Assembly (NCBI RefSeq): GCF_048544455.1
Contig: NC_133537.1
Span: 2,339,807-2,403,806, forward strand
Direction of reading: 5' to 3'
Source of the DNA: Silene latifolia
Lineage: Eukaryota > Streptophyta > Magnoliopsida > Caryophyllales > Caryophyllaceae
Length of the DNA: 64,000 nt
Shown: piece after piece, positions 23,798 through 34,136 of the stretch
Layout: the number at the start of each line of letters is the position of its first letter
How positions within the stretch are numbered: position 1 is the stretch's first letter
Translations under genes and position numbers: made by a program
The notes under the pieces: generated by a model
Databases searched by the model: none
What the model saw: only the letters and a program-made list of their open reading frames with translations
What the model was told of the DNA's origin: nothing

Positions 23798-25019
23798 CTT
23801 AGGGTAAGATTATTGGTAAGTTTTGAGATAAAAATTTTGGGATAAGATTAATTCGAGATTACCAATAAACTTATTAAAGTTGGGTTTTTCTAACGTGTGT
23901 CCTAAAAACACACATTAATAACCCATATATGGTAAGTTTAACAATATATTCTCATTAAATATGGTAAAAATGAGAATATATTTGAGTATCTTATATAAAT
24001 TTGTTGTTAAACTTACCATATATGGGTTATTAATGTGTGCCCTTAGGACACACGTTAGAAAAACCGATTAAAGTTTTATAAGGTTTTAAGTTGAGTTTTG
24101 AAAATTCAAAACTCAATTTAAGACTTTACCTGAGTCTCGGCACAACTTTTTAGAGATATCATCCAATAAATAATGACTCACATGTGTAAAATTATTATTT
24201 TTTTCAATTTCTTTTTTTTTTAAAAAAACTCTCACAGTAAAAGTGAAATAAAAAAGTAGAGTCCAAGTTATTAAGGTAAGATTATTTTCAAGACTCTCTT
24301 TAAACTTAAAAATCCGTCATATCCACTTTTCTCCTAACTTTTTTTTTTTATCGTTCATTCAGATCCACATCAGACTCTACACATTATCGGTCAGACTCAA
24401 CGGGCCTAGGCACATCGAGCGACCCGAGCACAGCACGGTTCCGACCCAACCCGACACATGCACAGTGAACAGTACAGTTTGGCACAGGCACATCACGACG
24501 GGTCATAGGGCAAACTGCGACGAGAGAATTAGTGCTTTGACACGACACTACACGAGCACGATGGGCCAGGCACGATAGATTCAGAGTAAATAATTAAAAA
24601 AAACACTTAAAAACACCCTAAGCACAACTGTAGCACTGTTTCTACCGGGCCATGGGCCGGGCCACGACTAAAGGAGATGAGTCGGACTACCCATGGGAAT
24701 GACACGAAGGCCCACCAACCCGTGCTTGGGCGGTATTTGAGAGAGGACTGGGCACGACGGGCCGCCACGAAGCACGGCCCGACCCACCCATTACCTGCTC
24801 TAAACTCATCTCAAACTCTACTTTTCCTTCATTTAACAAAATATCCACTCATTGGATAATTTCTCTTGAAAGTGGAGTCAAGACTCATGTAGAGTCTTAA
24901 GTAGAGTTTTGGATTTCCAAGACTCAACTTAAAACACTATAAAGAGTAAAGACCATAGTAGATTATTGGGAATATTGAGTGAGTCGTGTCTCAAGACTCA
25001 CCAATAATCTTACCCTAAG
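23798..25019. mobile_element. Nested TIR element (TTAGGGTAAGATTATTGG ends)
   Basis: TTAGGGTAAGATTATTGGT at the left and its complement ACCAATAATCTTACCCTAA at the right bound a 1.2-kb unit. The TTA/TAA at the outermost bases suggests a PIF/Harbinger-type element, though the target duplication cannot be fixed because the termini are themselves symmetrical. Within it lie a Mutator-like MITE (23882-24066) and a GGGCC/CACG-rich segment (about 24390-24790) like the elements at 28584 and 39373. No coding sequence. Confidence 0.6.
23882..24066. mobile_element. Mutator-like foldback MITE
   Basis: The 185-base element is almost entirely two arms: GGGTTTTTCTAACGTGTG at the left and the complement at the right, extending about 65 bases with ACCCATATATGGTAAGTTTA. 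The exact 9-bp duplication ATTAAAGTT flanks it (23873-23881 and 24067-24075). A transcript would form a long hairpin. Confidence 0.85.
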
Positions 25020-25212
25020 TTTGTAAATAATGTATAAACTTTGAGGTGAGTGAACAATAAAAAAACGAAAATTTCTCATGGTACCCTCGAACTTTGGTAG
25101 ATTAAACATGGTATCCCCCATTTTAAATTTCTACATATGATTCTCATGTGTTTACCTTTTCTTTTCTCAGAATACTCTTTAGCAAACTTCCGTCATAACG
25201 CCACTACTCTTA

Positions 25213-25661
25213 GGCTCTGTTTGGTAAGACATTTCAGGTACTTGATTTGGTCAAAGAAGCTTATTTGACCAAAATTTCAGGTACCTTATTTTTTTGTAAG
25301 CGTTTGGCAAGTAGCTTATTTAACCAAATAAGGTACCTGAAATGAAATGCTACCTAGAGTAGCATTTGAGATTTCAGGTACCTGATTTGGTTTGATTTTC
25401 CCTTTCTACCCTTTAAATTTATACAATTAAATAATTATCATATCCTTTTACGTCATTTCATCAAAATCAGTTATATTTTCAGTTAGTTTGCCAAACATTT
25501 TTGTATATAATCAGCTTCTTTATCAGGTCTTAATTTTCAGCTACCTTATCAGTTACCTTTTCAGGTTTCAGTTACCTTTTCAGTTTTCAGCTACCTTTTC
25601 GGGTTTCAGCTACCTTTTCGGGTTTCAGCTACCTTTTCAGTTAGTTTTGCCAAACAGAGCC
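25213..25661. mobile_element. Tourist-like (PIF/Harbinger) MITE with internal minisatellite
   Basis: Ends GGCTCTGTTTGG and CCAAACAGAGCC are flanked by TTA on both sides (25210-25212, 25662-25664), the Harbinger target duplication. The 449-base body contains at 25535-25640 four or five tandem copies of a roughly 20-base unit (CAGCTACCTTTTCGGGTTT-like). It sits between paired GGTACCCTCGAACTTT and AAAGTTTGAGGGTACC motifs at about 25080 and 25870, which may be ends of an older host element. Confidence 0.8.
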
Positions 25662-25664
25662 TTA

Positions 25665-26922
25665 TAAGTAATTAGATGAGTAATTGATTATGTTTTGTTA
25701 TTTGTGTTTTGTTATTTAGATATTAAATGTTAGTTTATTAGATAAAATAAGGACGTAGATATTAGATGATGAAGTGTTAGTGTATTAGATAGTAAAAAAA
25801 AGGCGTCACAAGTCATAAGAGTAACAACGCTACTTTAACAAATTTTATAAGAAAAATGTTAATATGTTCTAAAGTTTGAGGGTACCAAACACAGGGGTAC
25901 TATACGAGTTTGCAAAATGTTTATAACAACGCTATTTTAACAAATTTTATAAGAAAAAATGTCTCTCTATTAATAAATGTCTGGACTGGGCCAAGAGTTT
26001 TGCCCAAACCCTGCCCAAAAATACTTTGGGCCTTTTTTGGTTCGCCCATAAATCCTTCAAAAAAGCGGTTGGACCAAACAAATTCCGTAAATTATTTCTT
26101 TTATGTTAAGGTACAAACTCATGAGCAAGTCGGTGGTATAAAGAATGTATACTCATGTATCAAAGCTTCTGCCCACCATTTTCCAATTACGCCCTTTCTT
26201 CCAACCTGCAAACCCAGCAATGAACCCCTTATGGACTTATGGTCAGTCCACCATCATTGTCGTCATCGTCTCCAAATGATTGTTCGATTCTGCTCCAAAA
26301 CTCCTGACCAGCATTACTATGCCTACCATCTTTATGCCCACCATCTTAGTCGTCATCGTCTTCAACTAAGGAGTTTTTACCTCAAAGATCATTTACCTAA
26401 GCATATATGCTTTAGCCAACTACACTGCACATATACTGCATAATACTACTGATTAGCAAGTGAGTCCTCTAATTACAGTACCAAATTCTGTTTATTTATT
26501 GAGTAATACGAGTAACCATTTTATCATTAATCGTGACCTCTTATATGTTCAAATTTCTACCACCTGCTATGAATACACTTGCACATAGGGACTTGCAGCC
26601 AGATAATTTAATGATTTCCAAAGGTTATCAACGCACCCTTGTCGGATACTTCTATACGAGTACCAAGTACCAACCACATTTATAATTGAATAGTAACTCT
26701 CTACAATAATGATAAGTTTCTCTCAATGGAAATATTGCTCAAGGTTTATTGATTATGATTTTTCATATATCACCTATAACAAGCTTTGACAGAAGCCATA
26801 TGTACAGCAATCAACACACAGGTGTCGAAAACCTCGATTTTGACCATGTGATGCAACTTTGAGGGCTTCACCAACAGATAAAGTACTCTTAAATACAACA
26901 GGACCACAAAAATCAGGAGAGC
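25665..26922. other. Intergenic sequence
   Basis: An open frame at 25910-26443 (177 codons) has no recognisable domain and a composition rich in His, Cys and Tyr, as expected by chance. Nothing else was recognised. Confidence 0.5.
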
Positions 26923-27303
26923 TTAATTATTCCTTCTAGTAAGTATATATATGGTTTTGCAGGCCCATTGGGCATACAGGTTTGCTCTACACTCTACAGT
27001 ACTTGATACGCCAAATCGGTTGGCCTTAACGAACTTAGGAAATTCCATAGCCCATGACTCTAGAAAAACCCGGGTGTGTTTGCACCCTGATTTCAACTGC
27101 CTCGAAGAATAGAAGCGGAAAAGGGCAGCATCAGCAATTGCTTCGTCTGATGCTGAACTAGCAAAATAGATGAGGGCCGGGTATTGTACTTTGGAGCATT
27201 CTCTGGCACGGCGAGGTCCGACCTGCCACAGAGGCATCCACAGGCTATGTAACAAGAATATATGACCATCATTTTCCACATACATACATGTTATAAGATT
27301 CAC
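26923..27303 (-). CDS. Unrecognised open frame, possible terminal exon
   Basis: I do not recognise this frame. It is open for 126 codons on the minus strand; the part after a candidate acceptor at about 27224 reads like ordinary protein (SASDEAIADAALFRFYSSRQ, then LESWAMEFPKFVKANRFGVS and AQWACKTIYI) with balanced composition, unlike the neighbouring chance frames. No partner exons were found upstream on this strand before the foldback repeat at 27340. It could be the last exon of a gene cut by that insertion, a fragment, or chance. No signal peptide, membrane span or known motif is evident. Confidence 0.3.
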   Translation of the reverse strand: MNLITCMYVENDGHIFLLHSLWMPLWQVGPRRARECSKVQYPALIYFASSASDEAIADAALFRFYSSRQLKSGCKHTRVFLESWAMEFPKFVKANRFGVSSTVECRANLYAQWACKTIYILTRRNN

Positions 27304-27339
27304 AAATTCTTGCCATCTTAAACCTTAAGACGGAAATAT

Positions 27340-27851
27340 CTGTTACAGGACGACTGTGCCATTGCATGGTATGGGACATGATCCCACATCGATCAACTGG
27401 GGGGTTGATGTGGGGTTTATATAAGACAAAGGTTCTACCACCTTTTGAGCTAGCTTTTGGGGTGGGTTCTCCTTTGTCCTATATCAATTCTTCATCACCA
27501 ACGTCCTTGTTGGGTCCCGACTGGCTCTTCCAGGCCACCCACTCCGAGGTTGGCTCTGATACCATTTGATATAGGACAAAGGAGAACTCACCCCAAAAGC
27601 TAGCTCACCATTTGATATAGGACAAAGGAGAACTCACCCCAAAAGCTAGCTCACCTTGTTGGGTCACGGCTAGCTCTTCCAAGCCACCCACTCCGAGGTT
27701 GGCTCTGATACCATTTGATATAGGACAAAGGAGAACTCACCCCCAAAAGCTAGCTCAAAGGGTGGTAGAGCCCTTGTCCTATATAAACTCCCCCATTTGA
27801 TTGATGTGGGACTCATGTCCCATACCATGCAATGGCACAGTCCTGTAACAG
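27340..27851. mobile_element. Foldback derivative of a small LTR element (TRIM-like)
   Basis: Inverted arms of about 135 bases (27340-27475 and 27715-27851), starting CTGTTACAGGA, enclose direct repeats of TTTGATATAGGACAAAGGAG. The motif GGCTCTGATACCA, complement of the iMet-type primer-binding site, occurs twice (27550-27562, 27703-27715), so the arms appear to be short LTRs of a TRIM-like element in inverted order. A 21-base direct repeat starting CCATCTTAAACC flanks the whole (27313-27333, 27855-27875). It is rearranged and holds no coding region. Confidence 0.5.
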
Positions 27852-27874
27852 TATCCATCTTAAACCTTAAGACG

Positions 27875-27925
27875 GTGCAATATACGAAAAGTATTGTATC
27901 CATGAGAAATTTTCGTATATTGCAC
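27875..27925. repeat. Perfect 16-bp hairpin
   Basis: GTGCAATATACGAAAA at 27875-27890 is the exact complement of 27910-27925, with a 19-base loop. It abuts the direct repeat at the right of the foldback element. It may be a tiny MITE. Confidence 0.6.
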
Positions 27926-28204
27926 GTTTGCAGAAATCATTTAAGCAGATGTTAAGGCTAAAAGGCATATATAGGTTATAACATCTATGAGAATCTCCCA
28001 CAGTTACACAGTCACGCATCGCAATAGGAACAACCGAACAAGTTAACAACTAAAACATCTGACAAATATCGCTCTACAAAACAGTAATATGCTTATATGC
28101 ACAGTAAAATTACCCTCTTTTTCTTCTTCTTCTTTTCTATCACCTTTAGTCAAACGTCCCCTTTAATTGATTCAACTTAATGCAATTTAATTTACACAAA
28201 TTGG

Positions 28205-28363
28205 ACACTATCCGTCTATAATGAAAGACGGGTCAAATACAATACCACTTTCCTAATAGGACAAACAACAAGTGGGGTGATGGGAGCAAAAAATGTCACC
28301 ACTTTCATTGTATTTGACCCGTCTATAGCAATAGACGGATATACCCGTCTATAGCAAGACTAA
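28205..28363. mobile_element. MITE of the GACGG family
   Basis: ATCCGTCTATAATG...GACGGGTCAAATACAAT at the left and ATTGTATTTGACCCGTC... ATAGACGGATA at the right form inverted repeats of about 35 bases. Same family as 13047, 46328 and 46543. Confidence 0.6.
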
Positions 28364-28583
28364 TTGTTTAATTTATTATTCTACGGAAGCGTTGATACAT
28401 TGATACTTCTTGTTGGACGGAATAGTACGATATTATTCCCTTTGAGTCAATCCTGGTGGGCTTCTTACCAAAAATATCTACCATTAAGGTACCTTTAATA
28501 GTTAGTACAGGAAGAGATTACCTTGTTGTGGGTAGATGATACTTTTGGTCACCACCAAAAATAAAAATATTCATACAAGTCGT

Positions 28584-28860
28584 AGGGGTGGTCAAAAGTG
28601 CGGGCCAGACCGACTGACTTGACCCGCCCACCAGGTCACTTTGGCCCGGCCCGTCTAGACCCGCCCTATATCCGGGCCGGTTTCGGTCTCTCAATGTCAA
28701 ACCCGACCGGTCCCAACCCGGACCTGCCGCCCTATAACCCGCTTCATGGGTCACCTTTTACCCGACCCAACCCGACCTGCCTCAGCCCGGCCCGCCTTCA
28801 ATCTCGAGCAGGCTCCGGGCCTCTCAAGCCAAGCCCGACCCGCACTAACTAGCCCTAACA
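28584..28860. mobile_element. GC-rich MITE with iterated CCCGACCC words
   Basis: It starts AGGGGTGGTCAAAAG, the same terminus as the element at 39373, and consists of repeated GGCCCG/CCCGACCC words far richer in G+C than the surroundings. The right terminus is less clear. The open frames on both strands here are composition artefacts. Confidence 0.5.
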
Positions 28861-28911
28861 GTCGTGCTATTAAAGTTGATTGGAGATTATTTAAAGTGAG
28901 ACTTTAATTTG

Positions 28912-29030
28912 CACCTTAACATACTAGCACTAATGCACCGGATCCCATCAGAACTCCGCAGTTAAGCGTGCTTGGGCGAGAGTAGTACTAGGATGGGTGA
29001 CCTCCTGGGAAGGCCTCGTGTTGCACCCCT
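28912..29030 (+). rRNA. 5S rRNA-like sequence (probable relic)
   Basis: From TAGCACTAATGCACCGGATC (28924) through GTTGCACCCCT the sequence is nearly identical to plant 5S rRNA, including the A-box region AGTTAAGCGTGC, the intermediate element and C-box GGATGGGTGACCTCCTGGG, followed by TTTTT at 29030-29034. The first 15-20 bases are divergent, and one G replaces T in GGAAGTCCTCG. It is a single unit, not an array. An internal pol III promoter of this kind could still be active. More likely it is a dispersed copy; a 5S-carrying Cassandra-type element was considered but no LTR is evident. Confidence 0.7.
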
Positions 29031-29043
29031 TTTTAAAACCAAA

Positions 29044-29241
29044 GTTGGCTGGTGTGAGTGGTAAGGGCTCTCATCTCTTAAACAAGTGGTCAGGGGTTCG
29101 ATTCCTGACTCTTGCGAATGAAAAAACCAAATTTGGGAGGGGTCAACCCATTAAATTGCTTTCAGACCCGGAAAGGAGATTGATTCAAATTGCTTCAGAG
29201 GGGATACTCCTGGTCAACACCAAAAAAAAAAAAAAAAAAAA
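29044..29241 (+). mobile_element. tRNA-derived SINE next to the 5S unit
   Basis: Box A-like TGGTGTGAGTGGTAAGGG (about 29051-29068) and an exact box B GGTTCGATTCC (29095-29105) are followed by a tRNA-unrelated body and a run of 20 A at 29221-29240. This is the architecture of a plant SINE. It starts only about 14 bases after the 5S unit ends; no convincing target duplication was found on its own. Confidence 0.75.
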
Positions 29242-29766
29242 CATTGTATTAATCCAGAATAGTTCAAATCTCTTGAGACAATTGACACAATTACAATCGA
29301 ATTAAACCAAACATTAATCAAAACAAAAACCCATTTAAATAAAACCATTCAAAATTGAACCAAATGACCCGTATATGAGATCATTATAAAGTTTGCACCC
29401 AAAAAATAATCTTTATTTCCAGTTAAAAAAAGCGTTTGAAAAGACTTGACGGTACACATTATATTATCCAAGCACTAAAAATCATAAAAACCTAAAAGTT
29501 ACCGAACAGCAAGGATTTTCAAAATTCTCATCAAATTAAGCAATTACTCCTCCGTATCCGATAGGCTATCAAATTGACCATCATTAATGTGAATCAATCA
29601 AAGTTGAGCAATTAGCGCAATTAAAGGCCTAAAACTACTAGAATTCAACTTTCTAAATCACCTACTTATAATATAAATGAAAAAATAATGGTCAATTGCT
29701 ATTGAATAATAGACGTTACATACTGTAATTTCAACGTTCGTTTGTCATTTCCACACATTCTTCACC
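29242..29766. other. Intergenic/promoter sequence
   Basis: Upstream region of the NAB-domain gene. AT-rich; nothing else recognised. Confidence 0.5.
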
Positions 29767-30830
29767 ATGCAGTCTCACTGGCTTCAGACCACCATCTCAG
29801 GTAATTTTGTCATATCTCAAACTTATCTTTTTTATCGAAAATGTTTCAGTCTAGTAATTATGAAATTTCTACGTGTACCCCGTGTCATTGTACACCGTGA
29901 CCATATAATGATATAAGACACACATAAACGGAGTAATTATTCATTTAGCTTGAATCTTTTTTGAATTCTTAGAATTTCATTAGTGGATCTAAGCGGCCTG
30001 ATACAAATTCTTATACAAGACGTACCTGTAATTATAATTATTGTTTTTTTCTTTCCAATACTCTAATATAACATGTTATATATATTTGAGGTATGAATCA
30101 TTGTTGTTAAACTCTCGATCCGGATCGTAGTAACTTACGATTCTACGATCCAAAAAGTGCTGACCGATGAAGGACATTGTGAATCTCACCCTGTTTTCAA
30201 CTAATTTTCATAGGTGTACATGATAAAATGAAGGACATTGTGAATCTACTAGAACACAAAGACGACGATGTATCTTGCGAGAAAAGAAAGGAAGCGATCA
30301 CAAAAGTAGTTAATGATCTGTGCATATCTTACTGCTCTTTAGCACATGATTATGAGTACTTGAAATCTACTACTACTACTACTTCGGAAAATACCTTGAA
30401 CAGCGCGAAACACAAGTATGTTTCTCAAAGTTGGGATGATTCTCATCCCGAATCAACTGTAGAAGACGCGGAGAGTGAGTCTGAAGGCGTAACTTCTACT
30501 GAATTTGATCATCTGAAAACAATATCAGGGGAATTGATTTCAGAAAGTGAAAGTGGGATTATTGAGACGGAAAAAGGGTTCGTGGGTACAATGTTTGATT
30601 ACTCGAAACTTATTGAGGAAAATACAAGCATACAATTGGAGTTGATTAGAAGGAACTCGGAAAAGAGAGAAATGATAGTAGAGCTTCGAGATCAAATCAG
30701 AAAATTGGTGTCTGAAAAGGAGATGTTGCAGCGTCAACTGAACTACTATGAACGCAACATTGTAGGATCAGCTAGTTCTCCTACCCGGAGGACAATGTTT
30801 CGCGACAAGATTTTCACATGCTCTTCTTAA
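29767..30830 (+). CDS. NAB/KIP1-like protein (NETWORKED-like, short)
   Basis: Two exons, 29767-29800 and 30214-30830, join in phase to 216 residues. The beginning MQSHWLQTTISGVHDKMKDI and then NLLEHKDDDVSCEKRKEAI and LCISYCSLAHDYEYLK follows the layout of the NAB actin-binding domain (WLQ..L.E.D.K...ML.LIE.D...KR.EL...VE..Y..Y..LAE.YD), but without its usual first WWW segment. An acidic Ser/Glu-rich middle follows, then a coiled coil at about 145-195 (EKREMIVELRDQIRKLVSEK). NETWORKED proteins link actin to membranes. The short form is most like NET3/NET4-type members. The truncated NAB start means a further upstream exon may be missing or the gene may be a divergent copy. It is tail to tail with EPFL9. 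Confidence 0.7.
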
Positions 30831-31221
30831 GCTACCAGTAGCAGAAAAGGGTCTCACATTTAAGATCGTTTCATGTAAGAAACCTCCGACATTTGTTGTC
30901 TAAGGATTCATTTCTATGTATCAGTACGAAATCAAAAATGGAACATTTTTTTCAAAGAAACTAGAATTACAAGGTCTTACAAATCAGTCAAAAACTTACA
31001 AGAACAAAAAAACTCACCTCTAAACTTCTGTCTTTCGATACAACATACAAATCTGTTTATAAAAGTGCGTGCGAAACTTATACTAATAACATCATAAGAG
31101 TACGGAGTACTACACTTGGGGCACCATCCTACTCCTTGCATAACTTGGCTGAACAGTGTGGCGCGTGTATATTATGCAATCAAAGTAGGAGTGGACCCCA
31201 CGAAGGTCGCTGATGAATAAT
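30831..31221. other. Convergent space between the NAB gene and EPFL9
   Basis: 3' untranslated regions. A TACGGAGTA nonamer lies at 31101-31109. Confidence 0.6.
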
Positions 31222-32350
31222 TCAGCGATGACAAACACATTTGTAACGATAAGCGCTGTTGATGGGGTCGTTACCATCAACAGGAATCTGCTCAGCGCGA
31301 CACCTGAATTTGCATCCTCTGCACTCGTTATAGGTGCAATTTGGCGCTGTTGATCCTATTAGCATTCTTCTCCCCTATGTATTATTATTATATTCATATA
31401 ACAAAATTTAGCATTAGATGATAATATATATGATAAGAACAAAAACAAGAAAAAAAAACAGTAATAAATTTCCTTTTATACCTGGAATTTTGTTTTCCGA
31501 AAGGGTGACTTTAGCTTGGGTATCAAAATTTGAGTGTCGCTTGATTCAGGGTATGCCGCGACATGTACTGCATTTCAAAGAATATCATTAGCTAGGTAGA
31601 TTAGTACATAAGGGGAGAGGCATTCGAACCTGTAATTGCAAAGTGTACCAACTACTAAGTAAATCCCGAAAAAAACTTTTATAATAATTCGATGTCAAAG
31701 GGTTTAAGAATCAATAACCTCAAAATTAACAGTAAGTCTGGTGTAAAACGGTTTTACAATAAAGTTGCTTAAACTTACTTTTGGACGATATTTTTGTCTG
31801 TTTACAGTAATTTTACCATAATATAACACCGTTTTATACAAATATTAACAAAGGTTAATTAATTGGACAAAGAAGAAAGAAGTCTGCTACAGTATTTCAG
31901 ATGACAAAAACACAAAACACAACTAAAATATTAAACCAAAATGTATAAAGAATAATGGTACTAGGAATAAAGTACTAGTACTACTACTCCTACTGGTTTT
32001 CCAGAGCCTTCATAGTTTTTTGTGTAAACTCACTAAAAAGCATAACAGAGCTTCTCTGACATGAAAAACAGAAACAACTCCCTCCCTCTACAAACGTCAC
32101 AGCAAAAAAAACGCCTCAAAAAATCCCGCCTATGATGACCCGGTCGACCGGTCTACATGACTATTATACTTATATTGAAAAAAGAAACACTGCTCCCCAA
32201 AAAAGAACAAATATAAATATATATATAGATATGCCGTATAATGTAGGGAAGCAAAAAAAAAAAGTGACCTGAGTTTATGAGCAGTGTTGGGATTAAGACC
32301 GTCATTAGTATTAACACCTTGAGATAATAATAACTCTTTCTTGATGCCAT
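31222..32350 (-). CDS. STOMAGEN / EPFL9 secreted stomatal peptide precursor
   Basis: Three exons on the minus strand, 32350-32269, 31567-31482 and 31374-31222, join in phase to 106 residues. Residues 1-27 (MASRKSYYYLKVLILMTVLI...) form a signal peptide. A variable propeptide follows, and the mature 45-residue peptide begins IGSTAPNCTYNECRGCKFRC and ends INSAYRYKCVCHR. All six cysteines (69, 74, 77, 81, 102, 104) are present, and the mature length equals that of Arabidopsis STOMAGEN. The peptide is made in mesophyll, secreted, and promotes stomatal formation by competing with EPF1/EPF2 at TMM-ERECTA receptors. Changes such as VDGND for VEGND and SAYRYK for SAYHYR are conservative. The exon 1 donor is GTCACT, a weak site, but it is the one that keeps the frame. 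Confidence 0.96.
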
Positions 32351-34136
32351 TGATTCAATAATTCACCTTCAAATTATTAATTTCTAATATTTTTTGTGTA
32401 AATTTTATGTGAAAAAAGATTAGGAAGTTTGAGTAACATGAAATATATAAAGATAAGAGTAAGAATTGGTGGGTGAATAATGACCTTTGATATTATGATA
32501 TAGTAACCTGATAAATAGAAAGAAAAAAAAATTGAACAAAATAAAAATAAAAATAAAAAAGAGGTCCCCAAATTTATAAATAATTACTGACATATAGTGG
32601 CAACTATTGTAAAAACGATTAGTAAGATATATCTGTATTAAGATTAAAACGGGTCAGACAACATCTCGCTTACATGGATATATAGGATAAGTGTTTTGTT
32701 AACTTGTAGACATTCTGCTTTTGTCTTATCTAACTTTTTTTCATCAGGTTTAAGTTTAAGACCGATATTATCGTCTTAAACAAGAATTTGTGTCGTAAAG
32801 AAGCCAAGGTTTAGTCTTTTTAGTGATATTTGAATTTCAGGGCACACACAACACGCGTATTACAAGCTTACAAAATCATCAGACATTGTCTTTGTATATC
32901 ACCCGTCTCTTTCTGCCTATATTTTTGTCTTGGCTGTTTTTTTCACTTTGGTCCCCCTTAATTCTTACCATGCAAAAATTATTGAGGCTTTTGCAATTTT
33001 TTTTTGGTGGCGGAACCTCGAACTTTTTTAGATTCGTTATCATTTGTTTTCACTGAAAGTGACCCATACAGCGGTTTTAAATAAGAATTTGTATATTACT
33101 TCAGGATACAATAAGATATAAAATAATCGAGTTGGAATAATAGACATATGTACCTGTGTCGAATACTTTTCATTTAGTTTGCGTAACATGGTTGTGAATT
33201 TGTGATTGATATTTGGGATTTGAGTGACCATCCCATCCAGTTTTGTTGTTTCTTGGTCAGGTTGGTACAGTTAGCACAAACACCATGTGTGAAAGGACAA
33301 TGCAGTGTCTCTCTAAAGGCATGTACCACTAGTTAAGTAAGGGTTTAAATCTGGTTGTCTGTATATTTAGGGTGGTCACTTGATTTGGTTGTGGTTAGGG
33401 TGACCTATGCTACCTTGTTAGAAAATTAGAAGAGTTCACTTTTAGACAGTTTAAAAATGTAATTTCGGCTTTGGGGTACTAGAGATAAACTTGGTAAACG
33501 TGTCAGTCGGGTTGAATATAAATTGGATCATTTTAAATTTTTAGGTAAATTATTACTAAACGCCTAGCTATTTCAAATAAGATTCAACCATTATTTTGTT
33601 TGGTTTTGTTTCAGGTGTGCTGTTATCGAATCATTTTTTTATGAGTCGGTATTGGTCTAGTGATTTTTTAAACAATGGTGACAAGTTAGGACAATTGGAC
33701 ACGAGTCGGGTCATATAAGGTTAGTCTCTTGTTATGCTGAAAAATCAAGTTATAAATGCGAATTACTCATAAGCATCCGCATATGCTACAAGTCAATTTG
33801 GGTTTCGAGTCATATTCAATTATTCATACAGTTAGGAGCACCTTCTAGGACTTGTACACATTGTGTTGCTATTGTACCCACCAAATCATTGCTGAAGCAT
33901 CAGCCAACAAGAACAAAATGTGGTCAATCACACTGTTGATATCATTAAATATGGAAAACATATGTCACTGTAACTGTAACAAACATCTGTTAACTCTATA
34001 AATCAAAAGAATTACCGAAGACAGTAAACCGTCAACCCAACCCTCTAAATCTGTGGTTTCGGGTAACTAAACAAGTAAATATCGATAGAGATCAAAAGAT
34101 ATAAGTTACATGCAAAATACAGGGACACGAACAATA
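32351..34136. other. Intergenic space: EPFL9 promoter to histidine-phosphatase 3' end
   Basis: No gene seen. The EPFL9 upstream region is AT-rich with A-runs. Nothing repeat-like could be bounded. Confidence 0.5.

Noticed and set aside
25910-26443. 177-codon open frame on the plus strand
   Set aside because: No recognisable domain, biased to His/Cys/Tyr, and no splice or promoter context; likely chance.
28518-28852. Open frames on both strands, rich in Pro, Arg and Gly
   Set aside because: Artefact of the CCCGACCC iterations in a MITE.
28912-29030. Functional 5S rRNA gene
   Set aside because: Single dispersed unit with a divergent 5' end; kept as a 5S-like relic.
30540-30737. Antisense open frame in the NAB gene exon 2
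   Set aside because: Shadow of the coiled-coil coding strand.
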